Shown piece after piece: positions 53,050 through 63,200 of a stretch of 64,000 nt of DNA. Each line of letters opens with the position of its first letter. Within the stretch, counting starts at the first letter, position 1. Made by a program: the position numbers and the translations under genes. This stretch comes from Microcoleus vaginatus HSN003 (GTDB taxonomy: Bacteria > Cyanobacteriota > Cyanobacteriia > Cyanobacteriales > Microcoleaceae), in NCBI RefSeq assembly GCF_022701255.1, contig NZ_CP031705.1:2245501-2309500 (forward strand), read 5' to 3'. Under the pieces are notes generated by a model. That model worked only from the letters and a program-made list of their open reading frames with translations, did no database searches and was not told the DNA's origin.

Positions 53050-55575
53050 CTACCACTGCGGATCGGAAGCCATCAAAGCAGTCGCAGCCTCGCTCGGTAA
53101 CGGCTTAGCAAAAAAATAACCCTGACCGTATTCGCAGCCGATCGCCCTTAACCTAGCTAATTGTGCCGCCGTCTCCACACCCTCAGCAATCACATCCATC
53201 CCCAAAGCATGAGCCAGCGCCACAATCGTCCGCACGATCGCCACATTCTCCCCCTCGCTTTCGATCTCCATCCGCCCCACAAACGACTTATCAACCTTCA
53301 AAGTATCCGTAGGAAAACGACTCAAATAACTCAACGACGAATAACCAGTGCCAAAATCATCAATTCCCAACTTGACATTTAACCCTTTCATCTGCTTCAA
53401 AACCGCGATCGCTGACTCCACATCATCCATCACCACACTCTCAGTAATCTCCAACTTCAAACTCTCGGCACTCAAACCCGTTGTTTCCAAAATCACCTTC
53501 AGGCGATCGACCAAATCCGGCTGAGCAAACTGCTTCCCCGATAAATTTACACTCATAATCAAAGGTCGATCGAAACCAAACATTTCTTCCCACAGCCGCA
53601 ACTGCCGGCAAGCCTCCTCCAGCACCCACTCACCCAGTGGCACAATTGCCCCGGTTTCCTCAGCCACCGGAATAAACTTCATGGGCGGAATCAAACCCCG
53701 CAGCGGGTGTTGCCAACGCACCAAAGCCTCAAACCCAATAATCCTACCGCTTGCCAAAGATACAAACGGCTGGTAGTGCAGCAAAAACTCCTGACGCTTG
53801 AGGGCCATCCGCAAATCAGTTTCCAACTGCAACCTCTCCACCGCCAAATCGTGCATCGAAGCATTAAACACCTGATACCTTCCCGTTCCCAAAGCCTTCG
53901 CCCGGTACATCGCCGTGTGGGCGTCCCGCAGCAAGTGTTCCGGCTGTTCCCTGACATTAGCAGCGGGTTCGCCCCCCAGCGCAATCCCGATGCTCGCAGT
54001 GACAAACACCTCCTGCCCCTTCAACTCAAAAGGTACAATTAAAGCTTTGTGAATTCGATCGGCCAAATCCACCGCACTGTCAACATCAATATTCCTCACC
54101 AAAATCGCAAAATCGTCGCCCCCCACCCGCGCCACAGTATCCCCGGAGCCAATAATCGCCCTCAACCGCAGCACCACCGCCATCAGCAGTTCATCCCCCA
54201 CCAAATGACCCAAAGAATCATTAATCACCTTAAACCGGTCTAAATCCAAAAACAGCACCGCAAACAGATAGCTGCGCCGGCCCCTAGTATTGGCGATCAT
54301 CGCCCGCCCCAGGCAATCCACGAACAAATCCCGGTTCGGCAAACCCGTTAGAGAATCGTGAAAAGCATCGTAAAGCTTCCTGTAAGCACTGACACCCACA
54401 CCAGTCACCACCAAACCCAAAGTCGGCGACACCAGCGGCACCCACCCACCCCAAATAAAAATCCCACAACTAATCCCTAACAGCCCCATCAATGCAGCAC
54501 CCCCAGCCAATCCCACCCTCACAGGGTGCTGAATCCGCCAAGCCAAAACCCCGCCAACCATCGCCCAAGCACCGTTCCACAAAATTTCCGCCCATTCCGG
54601 CCACACCCAAAATAGCGATCGCCCATCCAAAACCGCACTCAATATTTGGCTGAGCATTTGCGCGTGCAGCAACACCCCCGGCATTTTCGGACTTTGCTTT
54701 TTAACCGGGCTGTAGGGCGTCAAAAACAAATCTCTGGTACTCGGTGCCGTCGTCCCGATCAGCACAATCTTGTCCTTAACCCAGCTTGGGTCAATTTCCC
54801 CCTTCAATACCTGCCTGATACTGACTTGTCGCGCCACATCCTTACCAGAACGGTATTTGAGCAAAACTTGGTAGCCTTTGGCGTCGAGATTTGCATAGCC
54901 ACCGCTGTCAGAAGTTAAAGGCACAAATTCTGCCTTTCCCCAGTTGATTTGGTGGGGATGAACAGCGCTATTTTTCTGCTGTACTCTGTCTTTGAGATAC
55001 AACAAAGCCACTTGCATAGAAAACGATAAAGCAATCTTTCTATCTGGTTGCGAGACTGAGAGCAAATTGCGGCGTACAACGCCATCAGGATCGAGCACGA
55101 AGTCGTTAAAACCGACCCGATCGGGCGGTATCCCAGGGGGCGCAGCCACTCCCTGACTTTCTGAATCGCTCAACTTATAGATCGCCACCACATTCGGTGC
55201 TTTCAGCCGGGCCAGCAATTCCTCGTGTCCCGGTGCTTGAGGCAAATCCCGGTACAAATCCAAACCGATGACTTTTGGCTGATACTTTTGCAGTTTGGCC
55301 AACGTTTGGGCGATCGCACCGTCGGAAATCGGAAATCTCCCCAAAGCTTGAATATCCGCCTCAGAAATGGCCACTACCAACAGTCGCGGATCGGGGCCCA
55401 AATCTGGCTGCAAGCGCACTAACGAGTCAAAACTCCCCAATTCCAAGCTTTGCAGGCCTCCCAACTGCCGAACTCCCATATTCAGCAGCGTTACAGTCAC
55501 GCCAGCAAGCATTGCAGGCAAAATCCTGACCCGTCGGTTATGAGAACTCAGGTCGAAGCCAGTTGCGACAGACAT
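53050..55575 (-). CDS. CHASE2-GGDEF-EAL cyclic-di-GMP signalling protein
   Basis: 841 residues from ATG 55575; a TTG at 55632 would add 19. An N-terminal membrane helix, a CHASE2 sensor domain (LLVVAISEADIQALG, KIVLIGTTAPSTRD), three membrane helices, then GGDEF (SLTGLPNRDLFVD, LDLDRFKVINDSLGH, active-site VGGDDF) and EAL (GFEALVRWQHP, LKLEITESVVMDD, GIDDFGTGYSSL). The cyclase site reads GGDDF, a variant that may still work; the EAL phosphodiesterase residues are intact. Likely regulates c-di-GMP (motility/attachment) in response to an external cue. Second CHASE2 protein of the window. Confidence 0.9.
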   Translation of the reverse strand: MSVATGFDLSSHNRRVRILPAMLAGVTVTLLNMGVRQLGGLQSLELGSFDSLVRLQPDLGPDPRLLVVAISEADIQALGRFPISDGAIAQTLAKLQKYQPKVIGLDLYRDLPQAPGHEELLARLKAPNVVAIYKLSDSESQGVAAPPGIPPDRVGFNDFVLDPDGVVRRNLLSVSQPDRKIALSFSMQVALLYLKDRVQQKNSAVHPHQINWGKAEFVPLTSDSGGYANLDAKGYQVLLKYRSGKDVARQVSIRQVLKGEIDPSWVKDKIVLIGTTAPSTRDLFLTPYSPVKKQSPKMPGVLLHAQMLSQILSAVLDGRSLFWVWPEWAEILWNGAWAMVGGVLAWRIQHPVRVGLAGGAALMGLLGISCGIFIWGGWVPLVSPTLGLVVTGVGVSAYRKLYDAFHDSLTGLPNRDLFVDCLGRAMIANTRGRRSYLFAVLFLDLDRFKVINDSLGHLVGDELLMAVVLRLRAIIGSGDTVARVGGDDFAILVRNIDVDSAVDLADRIHKALIVPFELKGQEVFVTASIGIALGGEPAANVREQPEHLLRDAHTAMYRAKALGTGRYQVFNASMHDLAVERLQLETDLRMALKRQEFLLHYQPFVSLASGRIIGFEALVRWQHPLRGLIPPMKFIPVAEETGAIVPLGEWVLEEACRQLRLWEEMFGFDRPLIMSVNLSGKQFAQPDLVDRLKVILETTGLSAESLKLEITESVVMDDVESAIAVLKQMKGLNVKLGIDDFGTGYSSLSYLSRFPTDTLKVDKSFVGRMEIESEGENVAIVRTIVALAHALGMDVIAEGVETAAQLARLRAIGCEYGQGYFFAKPLPSEAATALMASDPQW

Positions 55576-55873
55576 GACATATCGAAGATTTCGAGAGAAT
55601 TTGGCAGCCACAGAAAAAATATGTCGGTGCAAATTAGCTTTGCACCAGTCTGTTCTTACAGAATTGAGCTTAATATGAGATTGAATGTAATTTTTTCAGA
55701 ACTTGTGCCGCAACCGAGTTTCTTTAAGCTAATTACTCGATTTGGCCAAGTATTTCTCGAATGGGAACCTGGTTTTTGAAGATTTGCCGACAAATCCTGT
55801 CTTTCATTCCTTGTTTCCCCAAATTCGCACAAGCGTTAAAATTAGTCGATCGAACTTTCAGGATATTTTTGAG

Positions 55874-56704
55874 ATGATGGCGAATCAACTTCCGATTCCG
55901 GTGATTGTTAACGGTGCTGCAGGCAAAATGGGCCGCGAAGTAATTAAGGCGATCGCCCATGCTAATGACATGACCTTATTTGGGGCTGTAGACCGCTCTC
56001 CTGAATGCCTCAACGCCGATGCCGGGGAATTAGCCGGATGCGGCCCGTTAGAAGTTCCCATCACGGACGACTTGCAAGGAATGCTGGTATTAGCAGCTCA
56101 GGAAAAGCAGTTAGGAGTGATGGTAGATTTTACGCATCCGAAGTCGGTTTATGAAAACGTGCGATCGGCCATAGCTTACGGCATTCGCCCGGTAGTCGGC
56201 ACTACCGGCTTGAGCAGCGAGCAAATAGAAAAATTAGCTGAATTTGCTGACAAAGCCAGCATCGGCTGTTTGATTATACCCAATTTCTCGATCGGCATGG
56301 TTTTGCTCCAACAAGCCGCCGTCACGGCATCTCAGTATTTTGAACACGTAGAAATTATCGAGCTGCACCACAATCAAAAAGCCGACGCTCCCAGCGGTAC
56401 GGCCATTCAAACTGCCCAAATGCTAGCAGAAATGGGAAAAACTTTCAATCTCCCTGAAGTTGAGGAAAGCGAAAAATTAGCCGGAGCGCGGGGTTCAGTC
56501 GCCGATGAAGGGATTCGCATTCACAGCATCCGTTTACCCGGTTTAATTGCCCACCAAGAGGTAATTTTTGGCGGCGCTGGTCAAGTTTATACTTTACGGC
56601 ATGATACGAGCGATCGCGCTTGTTATATGCCCGGAGTCTTGCTGTCTATACGCAAAGTCCTGGAACTGCGATCGCTCGTTTACGGCCTGGAAAAAATCTT
56701 GTAG
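55874..56704 (+). CDS. dapB: 4-Hydroxy-tetrahydrodipicolinate reductase
   Basis: 276 residues from ATG 55874 (a second ATG at 55877); the longer frame from 55742 is rejected because the family starts right before [19 protein letters not shown](P)-binding [17 protein letters not shown], catalytic HxxQKxDAPSGT as [17 protein letters not shown]. Follows DapA in the lysine pathway; dapA is at 18267-19190. Confidence 0.95.
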   Translation: MMANQLPIPVIVNGAAGKMGREVIKAIAHANDMTLFGAVDRSPECLNADAGELAGCGPLEVPITDDLQGMLVLAAQEKQLGVMVDFTHPKSVYENVRSAIAYGIRPVVGTTGLSSEQIEKLAEFADKASIGCLIIPNFSIGMVLLQQAAVTASQYFEHVEIIELHHNQKADAPSGTAIQTAQMLAEMGKTFNLPEVEESEKLAGARGSVADEGIRIHSIRLPGLIAHQEVIFGGAGQVYTLRHDTSDRACYMPGVLLSIRKVLELRSLVYGLEKIL

Positions 56705-56780
56705 TCATTAGTCATTAGTCATTAGTAATGTGGAATTAATCTAACTTCTAACTTTTGACTTCTAACTTCTGATTTTTGAC
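56704..56780. repeat. Short tandem repeats
   Basis: Three TAGTCATTAGTCATT units and then a degenerate TTGACTTCTAACTTCTGA tract directly follow dapB. Confidence 0.75.
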
Positions 56781-56879
56781 TTCAACATCAATCCGTTAAA
56801 TCTGTTAAATCCCTTAATATAATCCGCTTCCGAACAGACAGCCGTTGCATCCCGTACATTGCTAGTTGCCGAACTTCCT

Positions 56880-57590
56880 ATGCTAATTCCCTTAACCCGC
56901 GAAACCTTTCAAGAACTAATTCCCGCCGTCGCCACGGGAGCGCAATACAAATATATCTGGGGAAAACCGCCAGATTTTTTGAGGCGAATGTTAATCTCTG
57001 CCGTCACCGTAGTTTTCCTCCTCGTAGTCTACAACTTCGTCGGTTCAGATGTCGGGCCGCTAGTTTTAATCACCGGATTGATAGCTGGTTTGTACTGGCT
57101 GTGGGGGCCAATTTTGTGGGCGAGTTTGCGGAATGCAGAATGTCGCAAATATCAATACTGCGGTTTTTGGCAAGGACGAGTTTTGGATATATATATTACA
57201 GATGAAGTCACCAGTCAAGAAGAAACAGTCAATCAAAAAGGACAACTCGTAATTGTTGACAACCTAGAACCACGCATCAACTTAGAAGTTGGCGACAAAA
57301 CCGGATTTACTACTACACTTCGAGCTCCATTGCGGAAAGATCACCAAGGAATTGTCCCCGGCCAAGCTGCTTTAATGTTAATTATGTCAAATCAAGAAGA
57401 TTTAGGCAGAATTGCCAAAGTTTCAGATATTTATATTCCCAGCCGTGACGTGTGGGTGAGCGACTATCCTTATCTGCGTAGGGATTTGTTTGTAGAAATG
57501 AGCCAGCAAATTAAAAAAGGCAGAAAAAAAGACCGCGATCGCACTAATCAAAGCAGAGATGTAAAAAGGCGATCGCCCGCTGATTATTAA
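56880..57590 (+). CDS. Conserved cyanobacterial membrane protein of unknown function
   Basis: 236 residues from ATG 56880 (MLIPLTRETF); an upstream TTG adds seven. Two membrane helices (about 37-55 and 60-80: MLISAVTVVFLLVVYNFVG, LVLITGLIAGLYWLWGPILW) precede a beta-rich soluble domain (about 95-210) and a basic tail (KKGRKKDRDRTNQSRDVKRR). Often labelled a phosphate transporter permease in cyanobacteria, but no ABC permease motif is seen; I consider that label unsupported. Confidence 0.75.
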   Translation: MLIPLTRETFQELIPAVATGAQYKYIWGKPPDFLRRMLISAVTVVFLLVVYNFVGSDVGPLVLITGLIAGLYWLWGPILWASLRNAECRKYQYCGFWQGRVLDIYITDEVTSQEETVNQKGQLVIVDNLEPRINLEVGDKTGFTTTLRAPLRKDHQGIVPGQAALMLIMSNQEDLGRIAKVSDIYIPSRDVWVSDYPYLRRDLFVEMSQQIKKGRKKDRDRTNQSRDVKRRSPADY

Positions 57591-57663
57591 TATTGATCGT
57601 AGCCACAAAATTAAGAGCGATCGCAAGTTAAACTTAGGAGAAAATTAACTCTGATAACAGCTA

Positions 57664-57855
57664 ATGCCTACGGTTCTTCAGGTTGGCCCCTACAGTTTCA
57701 TCTTTTTTAGTTCCGATCGAGGCGAACCCGCCCACATTCATGTTAAGCGAGATCGGCCACTTGCTAAATTTTGGATTAATCCTGTATCTCTAGAAAAAAA
57801 TCGAGGCTTCAAAGAACATGAATTAAACCAGATCGCTCATCTTCTAGAGGAATAA
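57664..57855 (+). CDS. DUF4160 protein
   Basis: 63 residues: MPTVLQVGPYSFIFFSSDRGEPAHIHVKRDR, FWINPVSLEKNRGF, the DUF4160 signature with EPxHxHV. The partner DUF2442 gene follows after 25 nt. Such DUF4160/DUF2442 pairs behave like toxin-antitoxin-type modules in genome context; mechanism unknown. Confidence 0.88.
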   Translation: MPTVLQVGPYSFIFFSSDRGEPAHIHVKRDRPLAKFWINPVSLEKNRGFKEHELNQIAHLLEE

Positions 57856-57880
57856 GAACAAACATTGTTGGAGGCTTGGG

Positions 57881-58213
57881 ATGACTACTTTGATCCTTGA
57901 AACAGAACCCCTTGTGATTAAAGTCACGGTGACAGACGAAAAAGTGATTGTGGACTTAGCTGATGGTCGCAGTTTGAGTGTTCCCTTAGCTTGGTATCCC
58001 CGTTTGTTGCACGGTTCCCCGGAGGAAAGACATAATTGGCAGCTACTTGGAGATGGTTATGCCATTGAATGGGTTGATTTAGACGAACATATTGGAGTTG
58101 AAGGTTTGCTAGCGGGCCGACGCAGCAGTGAAAGTCAACGATCGTTTGAAAGTTGGTTAATTAACCGCAACACTGCTCAAAATAATCCAGAACGACTAAT
58201 AACTAATGACTAA
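57881..58213 (+). CDS. DUF2442 protein
   Basis: 110 residues: VTVTDEKVIVDLADGRSLSVPLAWYPRL and NWQLLGDGYAIEWVDLDEHIGVEGLLAGR are the DUF2442 hallmark. Ends in LITND, where a TAGTCATT-type repeat has supplied the last codons and stop (AACTAATAACTAATGACTAATGAC). Partner of the DUF4160 gene upstream. Confidence 0.88.
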   Translation: MTTLILETEPLVIKVTVTDEKVIVDLADGRSLSVPLAWYPRLLHGSPEERHNWQLLGDGYAIEWVDLDEHIGVEGLLAGRRSSESQRSFESWLINRNTAQNNPERLITND

Positions 58214-58231
58214 TGACTTCTGACTTATCGA

Positions 58232-58855
58232 TCAACTGTTCCCCTCTTGACCGTAAGCTTGCCAAGCCAAATCCACCAGCCCGTTAACAATAGCCACAGC
58301 TACTACCGCAGAGCCCTTGCGGCCCTCAATCCGTATGTGAGGAATCATCGAATCGTGCAGCCGCGACTTCGCCACGTCCACCCCTACAAACCCAGAAGGC
58401 GTCCCAATCACCAAAGCCGGCCGAATTTCCTCAGATTCAATCAAATCTACGATCGCCGACAAAGCAGTTTGAGCCTGGCCCACCACAAAAATCCCCTCAG
58501 GATAGCGTCTTGCCAAAGTTTCAATCCCCCAAGCAGCCCGCGTCCTTTCCTTTTGGGGGCGTGTCAAAGCCTCCATCGAACAGTAAACCGGATTCGCAAA
58601 GGTATTTTGGATTAGGGGCGTAATGCCCACCTGCACCATCGGCACATCTACCACGATCGTAGTCCGAGCAGCCAAAGCTGCCGCCCCAGCCTGCAAAGCC
58701 TGATCGGAAAAACTAATTAAAGACTTGTACTCAAAATCAGCAGTCGCATAAATCACACGGCGGACTATTTCGTACTCCGCCGCTGAAAAACCGTGGTCGC
58801 CAATTTCGTTATCGATTAATCCCAGACTCTGGGCATCGCTTACGTGCCATTCCAT
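58232..58855 (-). CDS. cobH: Precorrin-8X methylmutase
   Basis: 207 residues, CobH/CbiC family. Moves a methyl group from C-11 to C-12 in cobalamin synthesis. VRRVIYATADFEYKSLISF, IVVDVPMVQVGI, FVVGQAQTALSAIVDLIE and GTPSGFVGVDVAKSRL (substrate loop) are clear. The position usually held by the catalytic His (RxIHA) is Tyr here (RVIYA). No other cob gene in the window. Confidence 0.9.
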   Translation of the reverse strand: MEWHVSDAQSLGLIDNEIGDHGFSAAEYEIVRRVIYATADFEYKSLISFSDQALQAGAAALAARTTIVVDVPMVQVGITPLIQNTFANPVYCSMEALTRPQKERTRAAWGIETLARRYPEGIFVVGQAQTALSAIVDLIESEEIRPALVIGTPSGFVGVDVAKSRLHDSMIPHIRIEGRKGSAVVAVAIVNGLVDLAWQAYGQEGNS

Positions 58856-58904
58856 TTGTTGGATAGCTGTCGCCTGTGAGTTGTCAGGTATCAGCTTACC
58901 AGCT

Positions 58905-59010
58905 TTTAGTCATTTGTTGACTGTTGACTGTTGACTGTTGACTGATGACTGATGACTGTTGACTTATAACTGATGATTGTTGACTGGGAACTGCCAACTG
59001 CCAACTGCTA
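58905..59010. repeat. Short tandem repeats (TTGACTGTTGACTGA type)
   Basis: About fifteen 7-bp units of TGACTGT/TGACTGA/TAACTGA and then AACTGCC/AACTGAC lie between the cobH and psb32-like genes. Confidence 0.85.
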
Positions 59011-59018
59011 ACTGACAA

Positions 59019-59822
59019 CTAAGTTTCCGACGAAGAAGATTTGCCCAACACCGGAGTCAGGAATGCCACCAAAACTCCGATCGCAAAACCGGCCACATTC
59101 CGAACCACAGGCAACCAGTCAGAAGTCCGAGTCACCACCGGCCCAAGTCCGAAAGCAAAAAACAGAATGCCCCACAGCGGCGAAAAAATCAGCGCCCACT
59201 GCCAAGCCACAACCTGTCCCGGCTTCCGAGGCTGAGCCGCAAACCCGCAGATGACGCCGCCAACCACCGACGTAATTAACGTCAGAATCCACTGTTCCCT
59301 CGGCAAACCCGGAACCACGCGGCATCCGCCCTGACGCAAACAGCCTTCTATCGACTCCAAAGATTCAATAATCGCTCGATCTTCCCCATTGTCCCGCACA
59401 AAAAATTGATTACCATAGCGGGTTTGCAGTTCCACCCAAAAAGTGCGCGGCAGCAGCGGATACAGCGAGTCGCCCACATTAAAATTAAGCAAATTGCCCC
59501 CTCGGGGGTCAGCAACTAGCAACACACTCTTGTTATCTAGCCCCCAATAACTTTTAACAGCCAAACCGGGCGTGCGATCGTACTGAGTCAGCACTCGCAG
59601 TTTCCAGCCGGTTTCGGCTTCAAATGCCTTTAAATTTTTTGCCAAACTTTCTTCTTCAATATCCGTAAGGGCTTTAGCTAAGTCAATGATCGGCGTCTGA
59701 GTTGACGGCAACAAATCTGGATTATTGAAAGCGTGGGCTGCTGGTGCGATCGCCCACACGGACAAAGCCAGAAAAAATGCGGCAACAGAGGCTAGAAATT
59801 TTCGCGGGAAAAGCTGTGACAT
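59019..59822 (-). CDS. Psb32-like TPM-domain thylakoid protein
   Basis: 267 residues. Signal peptide (about 1-31: KFLASVAAFFLALSVWAIAPAAHAF), TPM domain (about 40-175: IIDLAKALTDIEEESLAKNLKAFE, GWKLRVLTQYDRTPG, LLVADPRGGNLLNFNVGD), then two to three membrane helices (about 180-262). Matches the cyanobacterial Psb32/TLP18.3 group that protects and repairs photosystem II in the lumen. Family call is good; orthology is inferred. Confidence 0.82.
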   Translation of the reverse strand: MSQLFPRKFLASVAAFFLALSVWAIAPAAHAFNNPDLLPSTQTPIIDLAKALTDIEEESLAKNLKAFEAETGWKLRVLTQYDRTPGLAVKSYWGLDNKSVLLVADPRGGNLLNFNVGDSLYPLLPRTFWVELQTRYGNQFFVRDNGEDRAIIESLESIEGCLRQGGCRVVPGLPREQWILTLITSVVGGVICGFAAQPRKPGQVVAWQWALIFSPLWGILFFAFGLGPVVTRTSDWLPVVRNVAGFAIGVLVAFLTPVLGKSSSSET

Positions 59823-59967
59823 AGGAACTTATAATCTGGGTCTTAATTGTGAATGCTAGCTGGCCGTCTTAACCAGAGGATAAGAGAAAACTCATATTTC
59901 TTTACAATTATTTACTTTACAGGAAGCCGATACCAAGGGGAAGAGTCCGAGTAAGGAAAGTTTGGAA

Positions 59968-60259
59968 TCCCTCTTCCCTCTTCCCTCTTCCCTCCTCCCT
60001 CCTCCCTCTTCCTTCTTCCCTCTGCCCTCTTCCCTCTGCCCTCTTGCTTCTTCCTTCTTCCCTCTGCCCTCTGCCCTCTTCCTTCTTCCCTCTGCCCTCT
60101 CCCTTCCTCCCTCTGCCCTCTCCCTTCCTCCCTCTTCCCTCTTCCTTATTCCCTCTCCCTCTCCCTTCCTCCCTCTTCCCTCTTCCCTCTTCCTTCTTCC
60201 CTCTTCCTTCTTCCTTCTTCCTTCTTCCTTCTTCCTTCTTCCTTCTTCCCTCTTCCTTC
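59968..60259. repeat. Polypyrimidine heptamer tract (CTTCCCT)n
   Basis: About 290 bp composed of CTTCCCT/CTTCCTT/CTGCCCT units with almost no purine on the + strand. Open frames across it (e.g. EEGRGKK repeats) are trivial products of the repeat. Located between the Psb32-like and WD40 genes, just past the latter's stop. Confidence 0.92.
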
Positions 60260-60265
60260 AGACTA

Positions 60266-63200
60266 CTATTGAGATTTTGCCCCAACCCCCTCACAGAGAC
60301 GCCGATCGCGATCGCTCACATTAGGATTAGTTCTCAGATAATCCCCCACCCAATCGCAGCCCCTCACCAGCAAATCGTCAAGATCCAAATTCCACAAAAT
60401 CACCCGATTATCTCGGCCAGCAGAAGCCAGAACCTTCCCATCCGGGCTAAAACTCACGCTCATCACGCTATCCTTGTGACCCGTCAAAGTTTTCAGCAAA
60501 GTCCCGCTGCGACTCCACAGCTTCACCTTATGATCGTAACTACCCGAAGCAACCAACAAACCATCCGGGCTAAAACCAACGCTAGTCACGCTGTCGCTAG
60601 AACCCTTCAGCAGCGTCGCCACCAAAGTCCCGTCCACCTTCCACAATTTCACCGAATTGTCGTAACCAGCCGAAGCCAGCATTTTGCCATCAGGGCTAAA
60701 AGCCACCCCCAACACAAAACTGTTGTGAGCTCCTTCAAAAGTTCTCAGCAAACGACCGTCCCGATTCCAGAGTTTGAGAGTACCGTCATCGCTTGCAGAA
60801 GCCAGCATCGAGCCGTCGGGACTGAAAGTCACCCCAGTCACCCAGCCTGTGTGTCCCGTCAAAGTTTTAATCAACCTGCCGTTTCTAGTCCAGAGTTTCA
60901 CAGTCTTATCCTTACTCGCCGAAGCCAGAACCTCGCTGTTGGGGCTAAAACTCACGCTCATCACGCTGTCGGCGTGGCCGTCGAGAGTGAATAGCACAGA
61001 AGGCGAACACGGGAATAGCGGAGCCGAAGGACAAGGGAGAATATTATTCGTGCCATCTTCTGTCAAACTCCAGACTTTCACCGTTTTGTCGTAACTCCCA
61101 GAAGCAAGTAGCTGGCCGTCAGGGCTGAAACTGACGCTGGCGACTCTCTGAGTGTGTCCTTCCAAGGTTTCTAGCAAAACTCCCGTGCGACTCCAGAGTT
61201 TGATAGTTGTGTCCGTAGAAGCAGAAGCCAGCCTTTGGCCGTCGGGGCTGAAAGTAACGCCTTGCACCCGGTTTTGGTGTCCGTCGAGGGTTTTGAGTGG
61301 CACGTCATCGAGCCGCCACAGCCTGACAGTTTTGTCAAAACTTGCCGAAGCCAGGGTTTTGCCTTCCGGGCTAAAACTCACCTGAGTAACTCGATCGGCG
61401 TGTCCCTCAAAAGTTCTCAGCAAACGACTCTCTGGTTTAATGTTGCTAGCATCGGTTGGGCGTTTGTCGCCCACACCAGCCAGAGTCCAGAGTTTGACAG
61501 TCCCGTCTGCACTTCCAGAAGCAAGTGTTTGACCGTCGGGGGAGAAACTGACACCAAATACCCACTTGCTGTGTCCCCGCAAAGTTGTTAGCAGTTCACC
61601 TTTTTTTGCTTTTGTTGAATTTTCTGTTGGTGGGTGTTTGAGTGCAGCGATGCTCCAGATTTTCACCGTTTTATCTTCACCCGCACTGGCGATCGTTTCA
61701 CCATCGGGGGAGAAACTGACGGTGTAAATTTTTGAGGGTTGTCTGTTTTCGCTGTGCCACAAATTAGCGATTAACCTGCCGTCAGAACTCCACAGTTTCA
61801 CAGTACCGTCATCGCTCGCCACAGCGATTATTTTGCCGTCGCGGCTGAAGGTTAGCCAATTTACGGGAGCAAATTGTTCGATCGTCCGCAGCAGCGTGCC
61901 GTCGGTTTTCCAAAGTTTGATAGTTTTATCTGTAGAGCCACTGGCGATCGTTTGACCGTCAGGGCTAAAAGCAACGCTGGTAACGCTATTAGTATGCCCG
62001 TTGAAAGTTGCCAGCAAACTGCCGTCTGTTTGCCAAATTTTGACAGTTTTATCTAAACTAGCCGAGGCGATAATTTTGTTATCTGGACTAAACGTGACAC
62101 AGGAGACGCTGTTAGTATGGTCTTTTAAAGTTGCCAGCAAACTGCCGTCGCGCCGCCAAAGTTTGACGGTTTTATCTACACTGGAAGAAGCTATTGTTTC
62201 GCCGTCTGGACTGAAACTAAGACCCCAAACTACATCGCCGTGTCCCTCCAAGCGGTTGCGTTCTTTGACTCCATAAACTGCCTGCTGGAGGGCAGCAGAA
62301 ATCAGAATTTCGGTGTCTTTGAGAGTAGAGATTTGTTGGGAGTGTTCGAGCTGTCTCCACTTTTTACCAGCTCTCAAACTTTCCATCATGGCGTCAAATT
62401 TGTTGTTTGAGAAATAAAGTGCTTCAGAAGCTGCTGTTAGGGTACTAATTTCGGCTCGCTGAGTTTGAGCGACAGCTAGCTGTTTTTGACCCACGGCCCG
62501 CCACCAAAAGTTTACGGCGGCGATGGTCGAACTGGTTAGCAGCATGACGCCGATCACTGCTACTCCCAACAGTTGTTTGAGAAAACTATTGGCTCGGTAG
62601 AGCTGTGCTTGACTCATTTTTTTGTCGGCTTCTGCTTTGTGCAGTCTGGCTTCTAAGCCGAATCTTTGGCGGATTGGTCGCACTAAATAGTCGTGTACCA
62701 ATTGATAGCGGTCTTCGGGCGCTTCCCGTAGCAGAAATAGCAAACCGTGACCAACTAAAATGTCTAAAATTAAGTCGAGATTGTCGGTTTTTTTTTGTCG
62801 GCTTTCAGGGTCTTTTGCGAACTGTCGCGGTAGGGAAATTCTGTTTCTGCCGATCGCCGATAATTCGGTTTCGCGGGCATCGCCTGGCTGCGAACCTGTA
62901 ACTAACGAGAGTTCGTGTTTGGTTTTTATCAGGCGAACGCCTCTTTCATCTGTCAGGGAAAACAAGATTTTCCACGCTGCATCTTCGTTAACCAGGCCAC
63001 AGTCAGAGATGACTCTTTCGAGCGATCGTTTCACTAATTCCGCTTTGGGATTGTCCCCCAATTGCTGGTATTGGGCTAGACTGGTAATACCTTCTTCTTG
63101 CAGTTGCGCTCCTACTACCTGCAATTCGATTGGTCGCACTTCTTGCAGTTCGTCTGCTAAATCTTCTACGAAGGCATCGATTAGTGCCGGCTCTAAATAA

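Noticed and set aside
56859..57590. Label as phosphate ABC transporter permease
   Set aside because: Only two membrane helices and no EAA permease motif; no transporter genes nearby.
59917..60994. Long frames across the polypyrimidine tract (both strands)
   Set aside because: They are products of a 7-bp repeat with no stop codon in some frames and of the antisense of the WD40 gene.
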